Assembly: GCA_021030905.1 (NCBI GenBank)
Contig: JAGFMI010000004.1
Location: 372,001 to 436,000 of the forward strand
Length of the DNA stretch: 64,000 nucleotides
Direction: 5' to 3'
Source of the DNA: Pyrenula massariospora
Lineage: Eukaryota > Ascomycota > Eurotiomycetes > Pyrenulales > Pyrenulaceae
The notes under the pieces are model-generated. The model had not been told where the DNA came from and searched no databases. It worked only from the letters and a program-made list of their open reading frames with translations. Made by a program: the position numbers and the translations under genes. Numbering within the stretch: the stretch's first letter is position 1; each line of letters opens with the position of its first letter. Of the stretch, positions 32,395-42,715 are shown one piece after another.

Positions 32395-34465
32395 ATGTCG
32401 ATGTTCAACTTCAAGACCGCCACCAACAGATCTTCGGCCAAGACATACGCTGCCGTGGGCCCACTGCCCGGCTACATCAACCCCCAACAGCCGCCGACGA
32501 AGAAGCAGCCGTTCAAAGCGATCAATGATACTCCGCTTGTACAGTCGGCATGTGAACAACTTCTCGATGAGTGTGGGGTCTTAAGCTAACCTCCGCTTCT
32601 AGGTCGAGCTGCTGCTGCCCGATGAACTCTACCAAATGATATGGGACCAGGTTCGGCAGAAGATTGAAGATCCGAAATATTCAAAGGTCTTGCTCAAGCT
32701 TCAGAATTTGCTGGAAGGAGAATTTTTCAATGGGTACGCTAAGACAGGTATGCACATTTTGAGCTTTGCTGTTCAGCCGGAAGTTCAATTCATGTCATTC
32801 GTCAGTGCTCAATTTTGCACCCTTTATCCAATTGATCCTTTGCTTTTTTCAATTTTTCGATCTGCACGTGTATATCATTTGACTTTTATTTCTTGATGGA
32901 TCCGAACTTCGTAAATGACGAATGTGATGGAGGACAGTGTAGCTCTTCGCCCTACGTTCGTATCCTTTTCGGTGCCCCCAAAAATCAGCCATTTAATCCT
33001 GGTTCAAGATACTCTCAACAGTTGATGAGTATTATCTGGAGGAGCATGTATTTTGTTCATTTTCTGCTTCCATGGCGGTGGCCTTCAAAACCTGCGAAAT
33101 ACTATGTCGTAAGCGTTCCCAATCGCGCTCTGTTATCTTCAACTGTCCACGCCGTACGAATCGTAACGCATTTATCGTTCCGTTTCTCCCGCTATTTCTC
33201 TCGACTCTCCATACATTTCTTATCTCCTCTATACCTCCTTTCCGATGTTGTGATGTCCGCTAGCTCCGCTAATCCTAGCCTCTAAGGTAACATTGTGATG
33301 CTCTCAGAAGGGCGGCCTGGCGTTGACAACGTTTTCTCTCTTAAGGATGGTTTGTCTTCGCTTCAATTTCAACTACGTCGCATGTCCCACTCATCAAAGC
33401 TCAGGAATCCTAAAATTGAATCTCGATAAGGAGACATACGAGCGGTGTGGCTTACAAGGCAAACCCACTGTGAGCGGGGCTCAAAAGCATGTGAGGACAA
33501 GATACTGTACAGATTACTATGCCACTATGACCCCGTATATAAGCGTCGACTGACTATGCACAGTAGTTGAGACCAATCTAAGACTGTCATCAATGCTTCA
33601 CGGCAAGAAAGGCTTCGAAAGACTTGTATGGGCTGCGAAAAATGTTCTCAACAAGACCATGTGGTGGCTATTCATGGATTTAGAGTCTCATCAGCTGAGC
33701 TCTAAATCGGTAACAAGTACTTCCAAGAATCTAAGCTGTACTTTTGCAGTACGTCTAACCTATTTAAAGCTTCCACCACTACTCCGATACAACAACACCA
33801 TCCTATAAATGTAACATCCACTCCTGAATCATGGACCAAATCTCAGATATTAGTGCCTAACATGGGCCCTCCTTCAAAGCTTGATAATCCTGACGGAGCG
33901 ATATTGAAGTACGAGGACATTTTTGAGGATTGGGTCTATGAAATCTTAGAGTGGCTTGGTCTAGTCAGTATTAATTCGCCTCGCGTTCAAGGGAGCGATA
34001 CCATCGACCCATACTTAAGTCGATATACTTTGCCCGAGAGCGCGACCGCGCCGGCGACTACGCTTAGGTCATTGAAATGGAATGGTTTCATTACGCCACA
34101 TTGGATTACAGAGTTGGTAGTGGAGATACTGTAAGTCATATCCAGCCTTTGACCTATTACAGCATTTTGCCATAAGTTCCAACGCTTTGTTTCCCTTTAA
34201 TCGACAGTACCTCCTTCTTACGATTGGATTTCATAGACGTATCTCACGGAAAAGCTCGTCCTCTGGTGTGTCATTTCCTTGGCTTGGCCTGACAGCTAGA
34301 TCCTATCAAACGGAAGCAATCCACCAGCGAGACGGCTACACTCTTATTTTTACTGGGAAAGCAGCCGAAGCACAACCTTGCGGTTCTAATAATGAAAAAA
34401 ATGAAGCGGAAAAACCGGGTCTGCACTTCTTCACCTGCCTCGAATTCGAGGATTCTGTCCATTGA
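32395..34465 (+). CDS. rpp40: RNase P/MRP 40-kDa subunit, Rpp40-like (398 aa, 7 exons, one long intron)
   Basis: Protein subunit of nuclear RNase P/MRP (Ribonuc_P_40 family). Proposed exons: 32395-32538, 32603-32747, 33287-33349, 33405-33506, 33564-33716, 33770-34130 and 34237-34465; all phases fit. Landmarks in order: MFNFKTAT, YINPQQPPTKKQPF, LLLPDELYQMIWDQV, LLEGEFFNGYAKTGN, then MLSEGRPGVDNVFSLKDG across the splice, LNLDKETYERCGLQGKP, SMLHGKKGFERLVWAAKNVLN, SDTIDPYLSRY, LKWNGFITPHW, and SYQTEAIHQRDGYTLI. The intron 32748-33286 is 539 bases, about ten times the local norm. The first and last introns are the least certain: donor GTACAG at 32539, and a 106-base intron before exon 7. The 3-prime end lies 50 bases from the convergent CorA-like gene. 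Length agrees with other fungal family members. Confidence 0.8.
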
Positions 34466-34515
34466 GACCGGTACTATTCACGACAGCCGGTAAAGTCTCA
34501 GCCGAACTCGGCCGT

Positions 34516-35922
34516 TTATGGTTCGTCATCATTACGATTTGCGCCGTCGACATTGGCAAGTGTGCGGAGCCTCCGATACAGCATCCAGTTAATCAGTATG
34601 AATACAACGACTGTCAAAGGAATGGCCAAGGCGAAAAAGATCCAAAGTCTATGCGAAACTTGGATCTTTCCATCTTCCTCGAAATGGAAGAAACCCATGC
34701 TGAAAAAGGTCGACACGGCGGTTAGCGGAAGGAATAGCAGAGTCACAATAGCGATTGCAGCACCAACTGCAGTAAAATGGCCGCTAGCCTGGGCCTCGGC
34801 ATCAGTCATCAAGTTGTTCACAAGGGCCAACCCGGCCTGTGCTCGCTTCTCGGACATGCGAATGTTATCCGAGATATTCAGCAACTCACTGCGCAAGTGG
34901 CCCAGACATTCTTTCACGGCGTATTGTTTGGGCTTTGAGAATGCTTGCTCCTTCGTCTGCGATACGAGACTCAGTGTCTGCTCTTTCACACAAGCTTTTA
35001 AATCACCATCCAGCTCTTCGAGAAAGCTCAAGTAATGCAGCAACAGATCAACCTGCCTCTGCAGATACAGCAGATGGATCTGCTCCCTCTGCACTTTCGA
35101 AACGTACTTCTTGAACTCTTTCTGCGACAGCGACCAGATTGAATTCCTCTTCTCCCCCCGCGCAATGCCATGTTCATGCTCCAACCTGTACAACAACCCG
35201 TACACGTCCTGCGCACCCTCAAGCGCAAAGGCAATTTCCACCTGAACGAGCGCACACAACACGTGCAGCGGGTGACCGCGCAAATTCCTCGTCGCCTCTA
35301 GGGCCTCTTTCAATCTCGTCTGGTCGCTGGGGAGTAGATTGTCAATCAAGCCGACAACGGCGTTCTCTTGGGCGCGGTACTGCAAATACACGCCCCACAC
35401 GGCGCCACCGCTGGCGCTGCGTTTCTGGTGGAAATGCTGGCGCATCGCGCGATGATAGTAGATCGTGAAGGACGACAGACTGCCATCCTGCTCGTCGAAC
35501 TCGAGACGCCGGCCGAAGTTGCCGAAGCCCTTAGCGAACGGGCGGAGGGTTCTTGCGAATGGGAAGCCTGGAAGGTTGAGGCACTGCGCGACGATCTGCT
35601 GCTCGGACGGTGTGTGTGCGTGATGGTGGAGTGGGTGCTCGATTTTGTCGGCATTGCAGGATGTGCAGCAGGTTGTGAGGATGCGGCATGTAGATGTACT
35701 GGAGACGTGGAAGGTGGATGGGTTTAGTGGTTCTTCGGAGGTAGGCGTGAATGTCGCATGGCCTGACTCGTCAATGCTCAGCAGGTTTCGAGAGTAGATG
35801 TGCGAATTGGCTATGGGATCTTGAGCCGAACACTCTTGGTGTGAGGCAGATAATTCGACGTCGGCCCCAAGGCTGGCTACTATGGTGCTGCCGTCGTTGC
35901 TAGATGTACTCTCTAATGACAT
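34516..35922 (-). CDS. CorA-like membrane protein (468 aa, single exon)
   Basis: The predicted topology is a long cytosolic domain, a coiled region and two C-terminal transmembrane helices: IAIVTLLFLPLTAVSTFFSM (about 395-415) and LWIFFALAIPLTVVVFILI (about 430-450). This is the fold of CorA-type divalent-cation channels, and the phrase FLPLTAVSTFFSMGFF stands where CorA proteins have the membrane-entry helix and GMN loop; the GMN triplet itself is absent (SMG-FF). Fungal CorA-like proteins without GMN are common and their transport role is unproven. The N-terminal 120 residues are Ser/Thr-rich with a His/Cys patch (TCCTSC...HPLHHHAH). It starts at the ATG at 35922 and converges on rpp40. Magnesium transport is inference only. 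Confidence 0.8.
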   Translation of the reverse strand: MSLESTSSNDGSTIVASLGADVELSASHQECSAQDPIANSHIYSRNLLSIDESGHATFTPTSEEPLNPSTFHVSSTSTCRILTTCCTSCNADKIEHPLHHHAHTPSEQQIVAQCLNLPGFPFARTLRPFAKGFGNFGRRLEFDEQDGSLSSFTIYYHRAMRQHFHQKRSASGGAVWGVYLQYRAQENAVVGLIDNLLPSDQTRLKEALEATRNLRGHPLHVLCALVQVEIAFALEGAQDVYGLLYRLEHEHGIARGEKRNSIWSLSQKEFKKYVSKVQREQIHLLYLQRQVDLLLHYLSFLEELDGDLKACVKEQTLSLVSQTKEQAFSKPKQYAVKECLGHLRSELLNISDNIRMSEKRAQAGLALVNNLMTDAEAQASGHFTAVGAAIAIVTLLFLPLTAVSTFFSMGFFHFEEDGKIQVSHRLWIFFALAIPLTVVVFILINWMLYRRLRTLANVDGANRNDDEP

Positions 35923-36837
35923 TTTTTAACGTTTTGCGGCAAATTCAAACAGATTGCCGCTCTTAGACTGGGACAGCAGTCGTTCTAAATACCTTTCATC
36001 AAACCATTTCCCAAAAAATCGGAGGTTTGATAAGTTCCACGCGCCTGATATCGATACCATTCACAATTGGTTGTTCTTGGGATACTCAGCCACAGCTGGC
36101 TTCCAGAAGCCTGGAGCCTTGTACAAGGCTGATGTTGATCGACCAACGACGACGAGGAGCCTCCTCCACGGCAACAAGCGACCTATCTGGGTGCTTACAG
36201 ATGTTCCAGGGCCCTCTGCATTTCACATACATTTCCCAAAGCTTGCCACTTTATTTATTCACCATGACTACCGGATAGACCCTTTTGTCCTTTCTCCTCG
36301 CTACCTATTCTTGTCGGGCCGGCTGTGGGACTGCCCATTAGGTCCACCAAAGCGGTACACGAAATACTGCGAATGATGCGGATGCGCGTTCAATGCGGCA
36401 TTAATGGGGTTTTAGCTCGATGGCGGCAGCCATGTCAATTCTACGGATTTAGGTTTTTAAGCACTTTTACATTATCGTTTCTGACTGATTACTACATCTT
36501 GTTTTCGTATTGCAGGTTAGTATATGTATAAGGTGTCTGTCACGTGCAGCGCAAGTCGACGTTGTGTTGTGTAAACGCGAGAATCACCCACGAGACTTCT
36601 TAGGAATGTTCTAAGGCGCGCTGGGCGCAGTTTACCCTCGCCATGCAGGAAGTGTCTATGCTTTTGGATATGAGGGACAGGGACTCTCTCGAGGAGTGCG
36701 GGTCTTTGTCTCAAAACGGGCCTGATAGCTGCAATTCTTCAGACGTCTGCTAGACGAGGACTCTATCTAGCCAAAAATTGGCCCATTCCCCATTCATGAA
36801 GCGAACTTACTCGATGACCTTATCACTAGCTATTTGA
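35923..36837. other. Intergenic region
   Basis: About 0.9 kb. One + strand frame (about 35954-36376) lacks an ATG start and any motif, and is rejected. No other feature is seen. Confidence 0.55.
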
Positions 36838-38508
36838 CTATATCTTCGTTCTAGCTTCGGTTCTACTATGCCTCAGAGAAACCTGAACGCCGTTCTTGCT
36901 CTGCTTGCCGAATTTGATATCTTCGACGAATTCAAAGACTTCATCCCGGTTCTCTATCGCTTCAAACTGCTGCGCGAACCGAATCAGAATCCACGCATAC
37001 TGTATCATAGTCATCTGTTGAGAGGGGCACGTCCGCCCGCCCTCAAGAAAAGGGATGTACTCTGGCCGAGGCGGGTCGTCGAGCCATCGTTCCGGCAAGA
37101 AGCTCTCGGCGTCTTCTCCCCAGATTTGCTTGTCGCGATGCATCACGCCTATCCGAGACTCGAGTCTCGAACCTCGCTGGACATGGAGGGGGAAATTACC
37201 GTCCTTTCCCCCTCCGGCCGGCAGAACACAGTCTTTGATGCAGGTGCGGAAGCTCACGTCGACTGGTGAGAGGAGGCGCAAACCTGAGAACGTTGTTGAG
37301 GTCAGTATCAAGAGCTGTGGCCGGTTTCACTTACTTTCACGGAGCACCGCTTGGAGATATCGCAGCGAAGTGAAACTCCCCGGATCTGGCGGCACGTCGT
37401 GACGAAGAACTTCTTGGCGGAGCTCGTGCCATACTTTGGGGTATCTAGCAAGGTGGAAGAATACGTCACTGATGCCGATCGTTGCTGTGTCTTTGGCACC
37501 TAGGAAGACATTGAGGAGTTGGTCTCGAAGGAACTTGCGATCTTTGTTCGATTTCCAAATTTCTTGTAGCATCGAGGTTGGTCCGCTTGTGCTCGAACTA
37601 GGTAGCTCGTTGTTGGCTTCGGACTTGAGCGGCTTCTCTGCAAGTCCTTGCTCTCTCGCAATCGCTCGATCCATGTAATCGTCGAATATTGAATGGACGT
37701 AGGAGCATGCTCGCCGCCATTCCGGGTCATCTGCCCAGACTCCAAGCGCCTGTCCTAACGAGGTACGCTTACTCATGCCTACAGACGCAGTCTCAAAAGC
37801 TGAATGAAAAGCCTCGACATCGATGCCAGACTCCTGAGGCTTCAGCGTGTTCGCCGGCTCTCCGAAAAGGTAATCGAAAGCAGCATCAAGAAACTGCAGA
37901 AAGGGCATGGATCAGTCATAGCGCTGTCGCACTGAAGAATGCTAACTCCTTACCAGGCGGCGAAAAAGAGGCTGCAAGTCTACTGTCATTCCATCCTTGG
38001 ATAGGACCTGGAAGAGATTATCCAGATGGGCGTTGAATCTAGGTAGGGGAAGGACCTGCGTCCTGACGAAAAGGGGCTTGAACAGCAGTCTTGAGTTCTT
38101 CCATCTCGGGCCGTCTGAGATGAACATACCATCCCCTATCCAGCCTTGGTTAACTTTCTTCCGGACCGGCTCCACTCCAAAGCAATCGGCCTTGGTTGTG
38201 TTGATGGCACGAACCACACGTGTGTCGGCTGTGAAGATCCACGGCTGACCCCAAATGGTTGCCTTGAAGGTCTTGCCGTAGGCTGCGAATTGCTTTTGCA
38301 TGAACTCCATGTGATTTCCGCTATACTTGCTCGCGTTCATCGTCTTATACACATCCGAACCTATGTATGGCAACTTCTGCGGATAACGGGATGCTGGACG
38401 GCAGCCATGTCTGTGGCGCTGGTAAGCCAGCCAGAGCGTAGAAACCAAAGGATAGGCGAGGCAGAAGCCGCATAATCCGGCTAGCAGTGAAAACGTTGTT
38501 TCAAACAT
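36838..38508 (-). CDS. Cytochrome P450, CYP52-like clan (519 aa, 3 exons)
   Basis: Haem monooxygenase anchored to the endoplasmic reticulum. Exons are 37954-38508, 37335-37893 and 36838-37283. The ATG at 38508 is preferred over one 44 codons upstream because it starts the membrane anchor MFETTFSLLAGLCGFCLAYPLV. Landmarks: WIFTADTRVVRAI, the C-helix segment GDGMFISDGPRWKNSRLLFKP, I-helix FLGAKDTAT, K-helix ESLR (the intron lies inside this motif), the PERW motif and haem loop FLEGGRTC. The loop gives FxxGxRxC intact, but the residue two after Cys is Ser, where most P450s have Gly. The helix pattern (GDGMF, FRTC, PERW) resembles alkane/fatty-acid omega-hydroxylases of the CYP52 clan; the substrate is inference. 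Neighbours do not form a cluster with it. Confidence 0.92.
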
Positions 38509-39056
38509 GATATCTCTGGTAGCTAAGGGATGAGTACGTGGGCGATGTCTGAGCTCTTGTGGGCTGTAAAGGTATAGATGGTTCCCAAGTGTCGAGCATT
38601 TAGGAGAAATGAATTGATTTAGCGGGGGAAAGGGCCCCATTTAAGCGCCAAGGCTCGTGAGAGTCGAAGAGCGGCCGTTATACCCGTAGGTTGTCGTCGG
38701 ATGGTACAACTCCATAAGAGCCTTGCATCTGCTGACAGCGCTCGGTCTTAAATTACGCAAGGTCTACAGAGCACAGCTTCAATTCCATCGCATGCTCTAT
38801 GATGCAATAGGTCAACGCATACGCATCGGAGAACTCCGGTTCACTCCATGCTACAGAGCCTCGCACAAAATCCTAGGATGCCACGTAGCAATTCTATTGG
38901 AACCCGCGAGCAATTGAATACTCCAAGCTGGATGACATTCCTGCAATACCGCCCAGAGACTAGGCAACAGAAGCTCAACCGATACGCTTATGACTATTGA
39001 CCAACTTTTTATGGCAGATCCTAAAGTACAATTGAACCAAAGAGTAAATAGTCTAA
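38509..39056. other. Intergenic region
   Basis: About 550 bases: P450 promoter and the 3-prime end of the decayed membrane gene. No separate feature. Confidence 0.55.
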
Positions 39057-39882
39057 CTAGACTCCAGTATGACTCTGAGAGATGTGCGTTGCAATGTGGA
39101 TGTTATCAGGTAGTTGTGGCAAAGATGGCTGTTCTTCTTTGCCAACCGTCGTCTGTGTAGTCCGGCTCCCGCTCCCATGAATAGAGGTGTATGGATTGCT
39201 TCGAGTGTCTTCTTTTGACGACGACCGTAGAGAGCTCAGGGATATGACGCTCCGTACGCTAGCAACCATCGAGCTGAGCGAATCCTTCATGACAAGCCCA
39301 CGAAGAGGCGGAAGGCAGATGGCAATGGCTGCTATCCCTGCTTCGATCATACTCCAGTAAAGGATCGTGGAGATCGTCACTGTCGAATGTCATCAGTTCA
39401 TAATTCGGTCCATCATATACGGGAAGTCTTACAGAATACGTCTGTCTTGGTAGTGTATCGTCCAAGGCTTAATTGGACCTGAAGCACGAGTCGGGCAGCC
39501 CATGCTGCAAGAGAGCTAAACGAGGTCAACAAGTAAATTTGAGCTCAAGAGTTTGAATCATACTTTGCTCCAAGCGTGAGGATACCGCAAACCAGAATTT
39601 TCTTCTTAGTCGTCATATGCAATTTCCAGATCTAGCGCTTTCAGCAAGCTATGCAGAAAAGCTTAAGTTACAACCTACCAAAGGAAAGGGAAGAAATAGA
39701 ACGAGAAAATCTGTGATGAAATCCGAGATCATCAGCCCTTCAAGGTATTTGAGACCCGCGACTCATTTGCTCTTGTCTGCCAGAGGGCCCCAGTTGTATT
39801 CAAAATGTGATCCGCACGAGAAAATTTGGACGAGCAGAAAGCAGAGGGTCCAGAGCACAGTATTATCCCAATTGAAGATCCG
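39057..39882 (-). pseudogene. Decayed SAT4/fungal-rhodopsin-domain membrane protein gene
   Basis: Rem-nant of a seven-helix fungal integral membrane protein of the rhodopsin/PTH11-like domain family. Exons that still splice in frame: 39679-39882 (RIFNWDNTVLWTLCFLL, CGSHFEYNWGPLAD, ISDFITDFLVLFLPFPL), 39564-39631 (IWKLHMTTKKKILVCGILTLG), 39433-39515 (SLAAWAARLVLQVQ) and 39057-39379 (TISTILYWSMIEAGIAAIAICLPPL, then a Ser/Thr-rich tail). These cover helices 4-7. The first exon contains an in-frame TGA (39763-39765) between NWGPLADKSK and VAGLKYLEG, where relatives read through; a C-to-T change in CGA would explain it. A second TGA stands directly before RIFNW. No N-terminal exons with helices 1-3 and no start codon could be found upstream. 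A misassembled or recoded gene is a less likely alternative. Confidence 0.65.
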
Positions 39883-40461
39883 TCACACCAGCAACTGAAA
39901 TCTATCGTACGGTGGATTAGGATAGATATCTAGATATGGTAGGATAGGCCATCTTGTACTTGTTCTCTGAACTCAGGGTCCACTAATAGCAGGATAGCAA
40001 ATGGGAACTTGTAAATCGTCTGACAATTGAACATGGAAGATATTGACCATTGATATCTCGACCATGATCTCCAGGTTCGTCACGGTAAGCAATATATCCA
40101 ACAAAGTGCAGCCTTTAAAGTGAAAGGGAATGGGGAAACATGATAGTGTAGAGGGAAATCCTTGTAACCTGATATCAATCCCCTTCTCTCACAGCTCATA
40201 CGTCCATGACTGAAGCAGCCCTTAGCATGATGACTCTCGCCTCGAAGCCAATTAACGCGTCATGTCTAACAGGCCGTAGTCTACTAGTGGCGCAAATGAC
40301 TACCTTGAGATCTCTCTTGTGAAGGCAAAAAATGCTGTCCGGCAGTCCCTACCCGGTCCATTATTTGATCTCTAGTGGAACTTGCCTTAATATTTCGAGA
40401 TTCGTTGGCGTGACTTTCTCCGCTGTGTGCAAGTCCCGTGGTCGTCATTTTGGATGCCATT
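39883..40461. other. Intergenic, possibly eroded 5-prime part of the rhodopsin-type gene
   Basis: The expected N-terminal exons of the neighbouring decayed gene would lie here, but only unrelated, stop-broken frames are seen. AT content is mildly raised near 39900-40130. Nothing else is supported. Confidence 0.4.
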
Positions 40462-42715
40462 TCACGAGTGTGGAGTATCCTCATCCAAATTTTTGCGAAT
40501 CTCTTGGCCGGTAGGGCTGTGCAGCTTCTTATTGCTATCAGATTCTTCACAAACTGTTGGCGGATTGATCAATCTTGGATGCTTGGGATCCTTACAATCA
40601 AGGATCCCAAGGACTTGGCCTTTATTTGTTACTGGAATCACTCGTGGTCCGGTACAGTTGCTCCAGTCACCAAGACCAAGTTCCTCATGAGCCATGCGCT
40701 GTAGTTGAAAAATATTGTTGTTGAACCATTCTGCGCTCGACATCTTGATTATCTTTTTACGTTCTAGCCAAACCACAATCGACTCCAAAGACTGCTGAAC
40801 AAGCAACACCAAAATTCCGAGAGCAAGTACAACTGCAAGCCACATTACGGAAAAGTTCGTGTAGCCGGTGGAAGTGATTTTCTGCAGAAGAGTCAGTAAA
40901 CGGGAAGACGGATAACGCTAGGGTCTCCATGCCTGCCTCCTAACTGTTTATTTTTGGCGCTCTTTCTAGCGCCGGAAAGCCATCAAATACCGAGAAAAAA
41001 GCACTTACTTGGTTCTGACACGTGTACTTCTCTTCATCATTTCTTGGTTCCGTCCAAAAGTATTTCAAAATTGCGGAGTCGTCGGGACCGGTTGCCAAAT
41101 CTACAGCTCCCGCCTGCAAGGAGGCCAAGCTAATACTGTTCCAATTTTCAACCTCTAACTGCCATTGATTGCTAGGTAATGGAGCTTGAGTACCGCTAAA
41201 CAGATGATACCTTGAAGTCAATGAGGAGACTTGAAGAGCTGCTACAATTTCCGACATTGAGTTACTTGTCCATAGACTCCGGCTTAATACCCTCTCCATT
41301 CGTGACCTAGGTCGGGTAAACTCGAAATTAATGTCAGAAATGCCTCCCCATAGGGAGCAGCCTTCTTCGAAGGGCTTGTTGGGATCACAAGTCTGATATT
41401 GCTCAATGCAGCCAAGAGCTGGGGCGGCCTCATCCGCAAAATAAGTGGGATTTGTCGAGCTTCGATTACTCGCCGCCGACGACTTAGCCAAGTCGATTTG
41501 ATGAGCCGAATACCAGGGATCATCGACTGGATTGGTGTATCTGATGTTACCTGCGGAGAGGAAGAATATTGAGACATCGCCGTCGGTTTGTTGAAGGTCT
41601 TGAATTGGAAAATATGTGGAGTCTATGGAGCTTTGCGATCTATTGTAAACAAGGTGTTGCTTCGAGCTTCATCCATATTAACCCTATCATTTCATTAGAT
41701 CCCTATTTTGGGAGACTTACTTGACCTGATACCCAGCCTTTACATCGTAAAAACCTACCCATTTCCTTTCGTAGCTTGACTGCGGCTGCGTTTCGTAAGT
41801 GAAAAGCTTATCTTGAGAGTTATTACCTCTCGCCCTTTCTCCGTAAAAGTATTGGGTGTAGGGTTTGTTGTCAGAATAGTAGACAGTTTTGGTATAACCA
41901 TCTGATTTAAGAGGAGCACATCGTTTGAGTATTCTTAAATTGAATTGAAACTCAGCAGGTGTATTAAGACCAAGGTGTTTTTGGGAATTCAAATAGCCTG
42001 TATCGATTTTTATGTTCCCTTCTGTATTGCGACAGACAGTCTTGCTGAAAGGGCAGCTTGTATTTCGGTTCACAATGCTCGGAAGTGTCTTCCTCACAAA
42101 GGGTTCATTGCAGTCCCCCGTATTGGAAGTATTGATATAGCACCTTTCAGCATAATTTGAATATGCTGTCAGACGCTTAGAGAACCAAGGGTTCCACACA
42201 CTGCCTACTAGTTCTGATGAATTCTGGCCGAATTCTGCTGGCGTACCGCATTTGGCACTTGATATCAGAACTTCGCTTCCCATTGACGAGCTAATTCTCG
42301 ATGAAAAGAGTGTACCAAAAGTTAATGCTGCTGTGATAAAAGCAGAGAACATGATCATTGGTAGAATTCGAGATATTGGACGATCAGCTCGGGAGCGCCA
42401 AGCCCATAAAATCTGTGAAAGGTTGATGAAGGCATTTTTTTCATCAAGGCTGTTCCGCAGAATCATCTGGCGCTGATGATATAAGCCATCCTGAGGCTCT
42501 GAGTTCGATAGAAGTAGTTGATATAATATAAAACAAGCGATACGCCAGAGCCTTGAGCCGGTAAAAGTAATAAAGAGGGCTAAGAATGCTGTCAGTAGAG
42601 CCCCGTTGCGGTGGCTTAAAGTAAGAGTTGCTCCGCTAATTCGTCCTCCAAGAGACCAATTTGTCCAGGCACCAAGATAAACAGGGTAATCAGTAGCACT
42701 ACCAAGGTCTGTCAT
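40462..42715 (-). CDS. Fungal membrane protein with large Cys-containing ectodomain (690 aa, 3 exons)
   Basis: Uncharacterised protein of a type common in filamentous ascomycetes. Exons are 41721-42715, 41009-41666 and 40462-40881. The start MTDLGSATDYPVYLGAWTNW leads to the family phrase GATLTLSHRNGALLTAFLALF (first helix region), then WRIACFILYQLLL and ILPMIMFSAFITAALTFGTLF. A predicted lumenal or external domain (about 170-555) follows, with paired cysteines (CGTPAE, ERCYINTSNTGDCNEP, TSCPFSKTVCRN, CIEQYQTC). A last helix, WLAVVLALGILVLLV (about 565-580), precedes a cytosolic tail with FQLQRMAHEELGLGDW and LDCKDPKHPRL, the usual closing motif of the family. Splices rebuild QNQKITSTGYTNFSV over a rather long 127-base intron. 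Function unknown. Confidence 0.8.

Noticed and set aside
35954-36376. 140-codon plus-strand frame downstream of the CorA-like start
   Set aside because: No ATG at its start, no recognisable domain and no splice partners.
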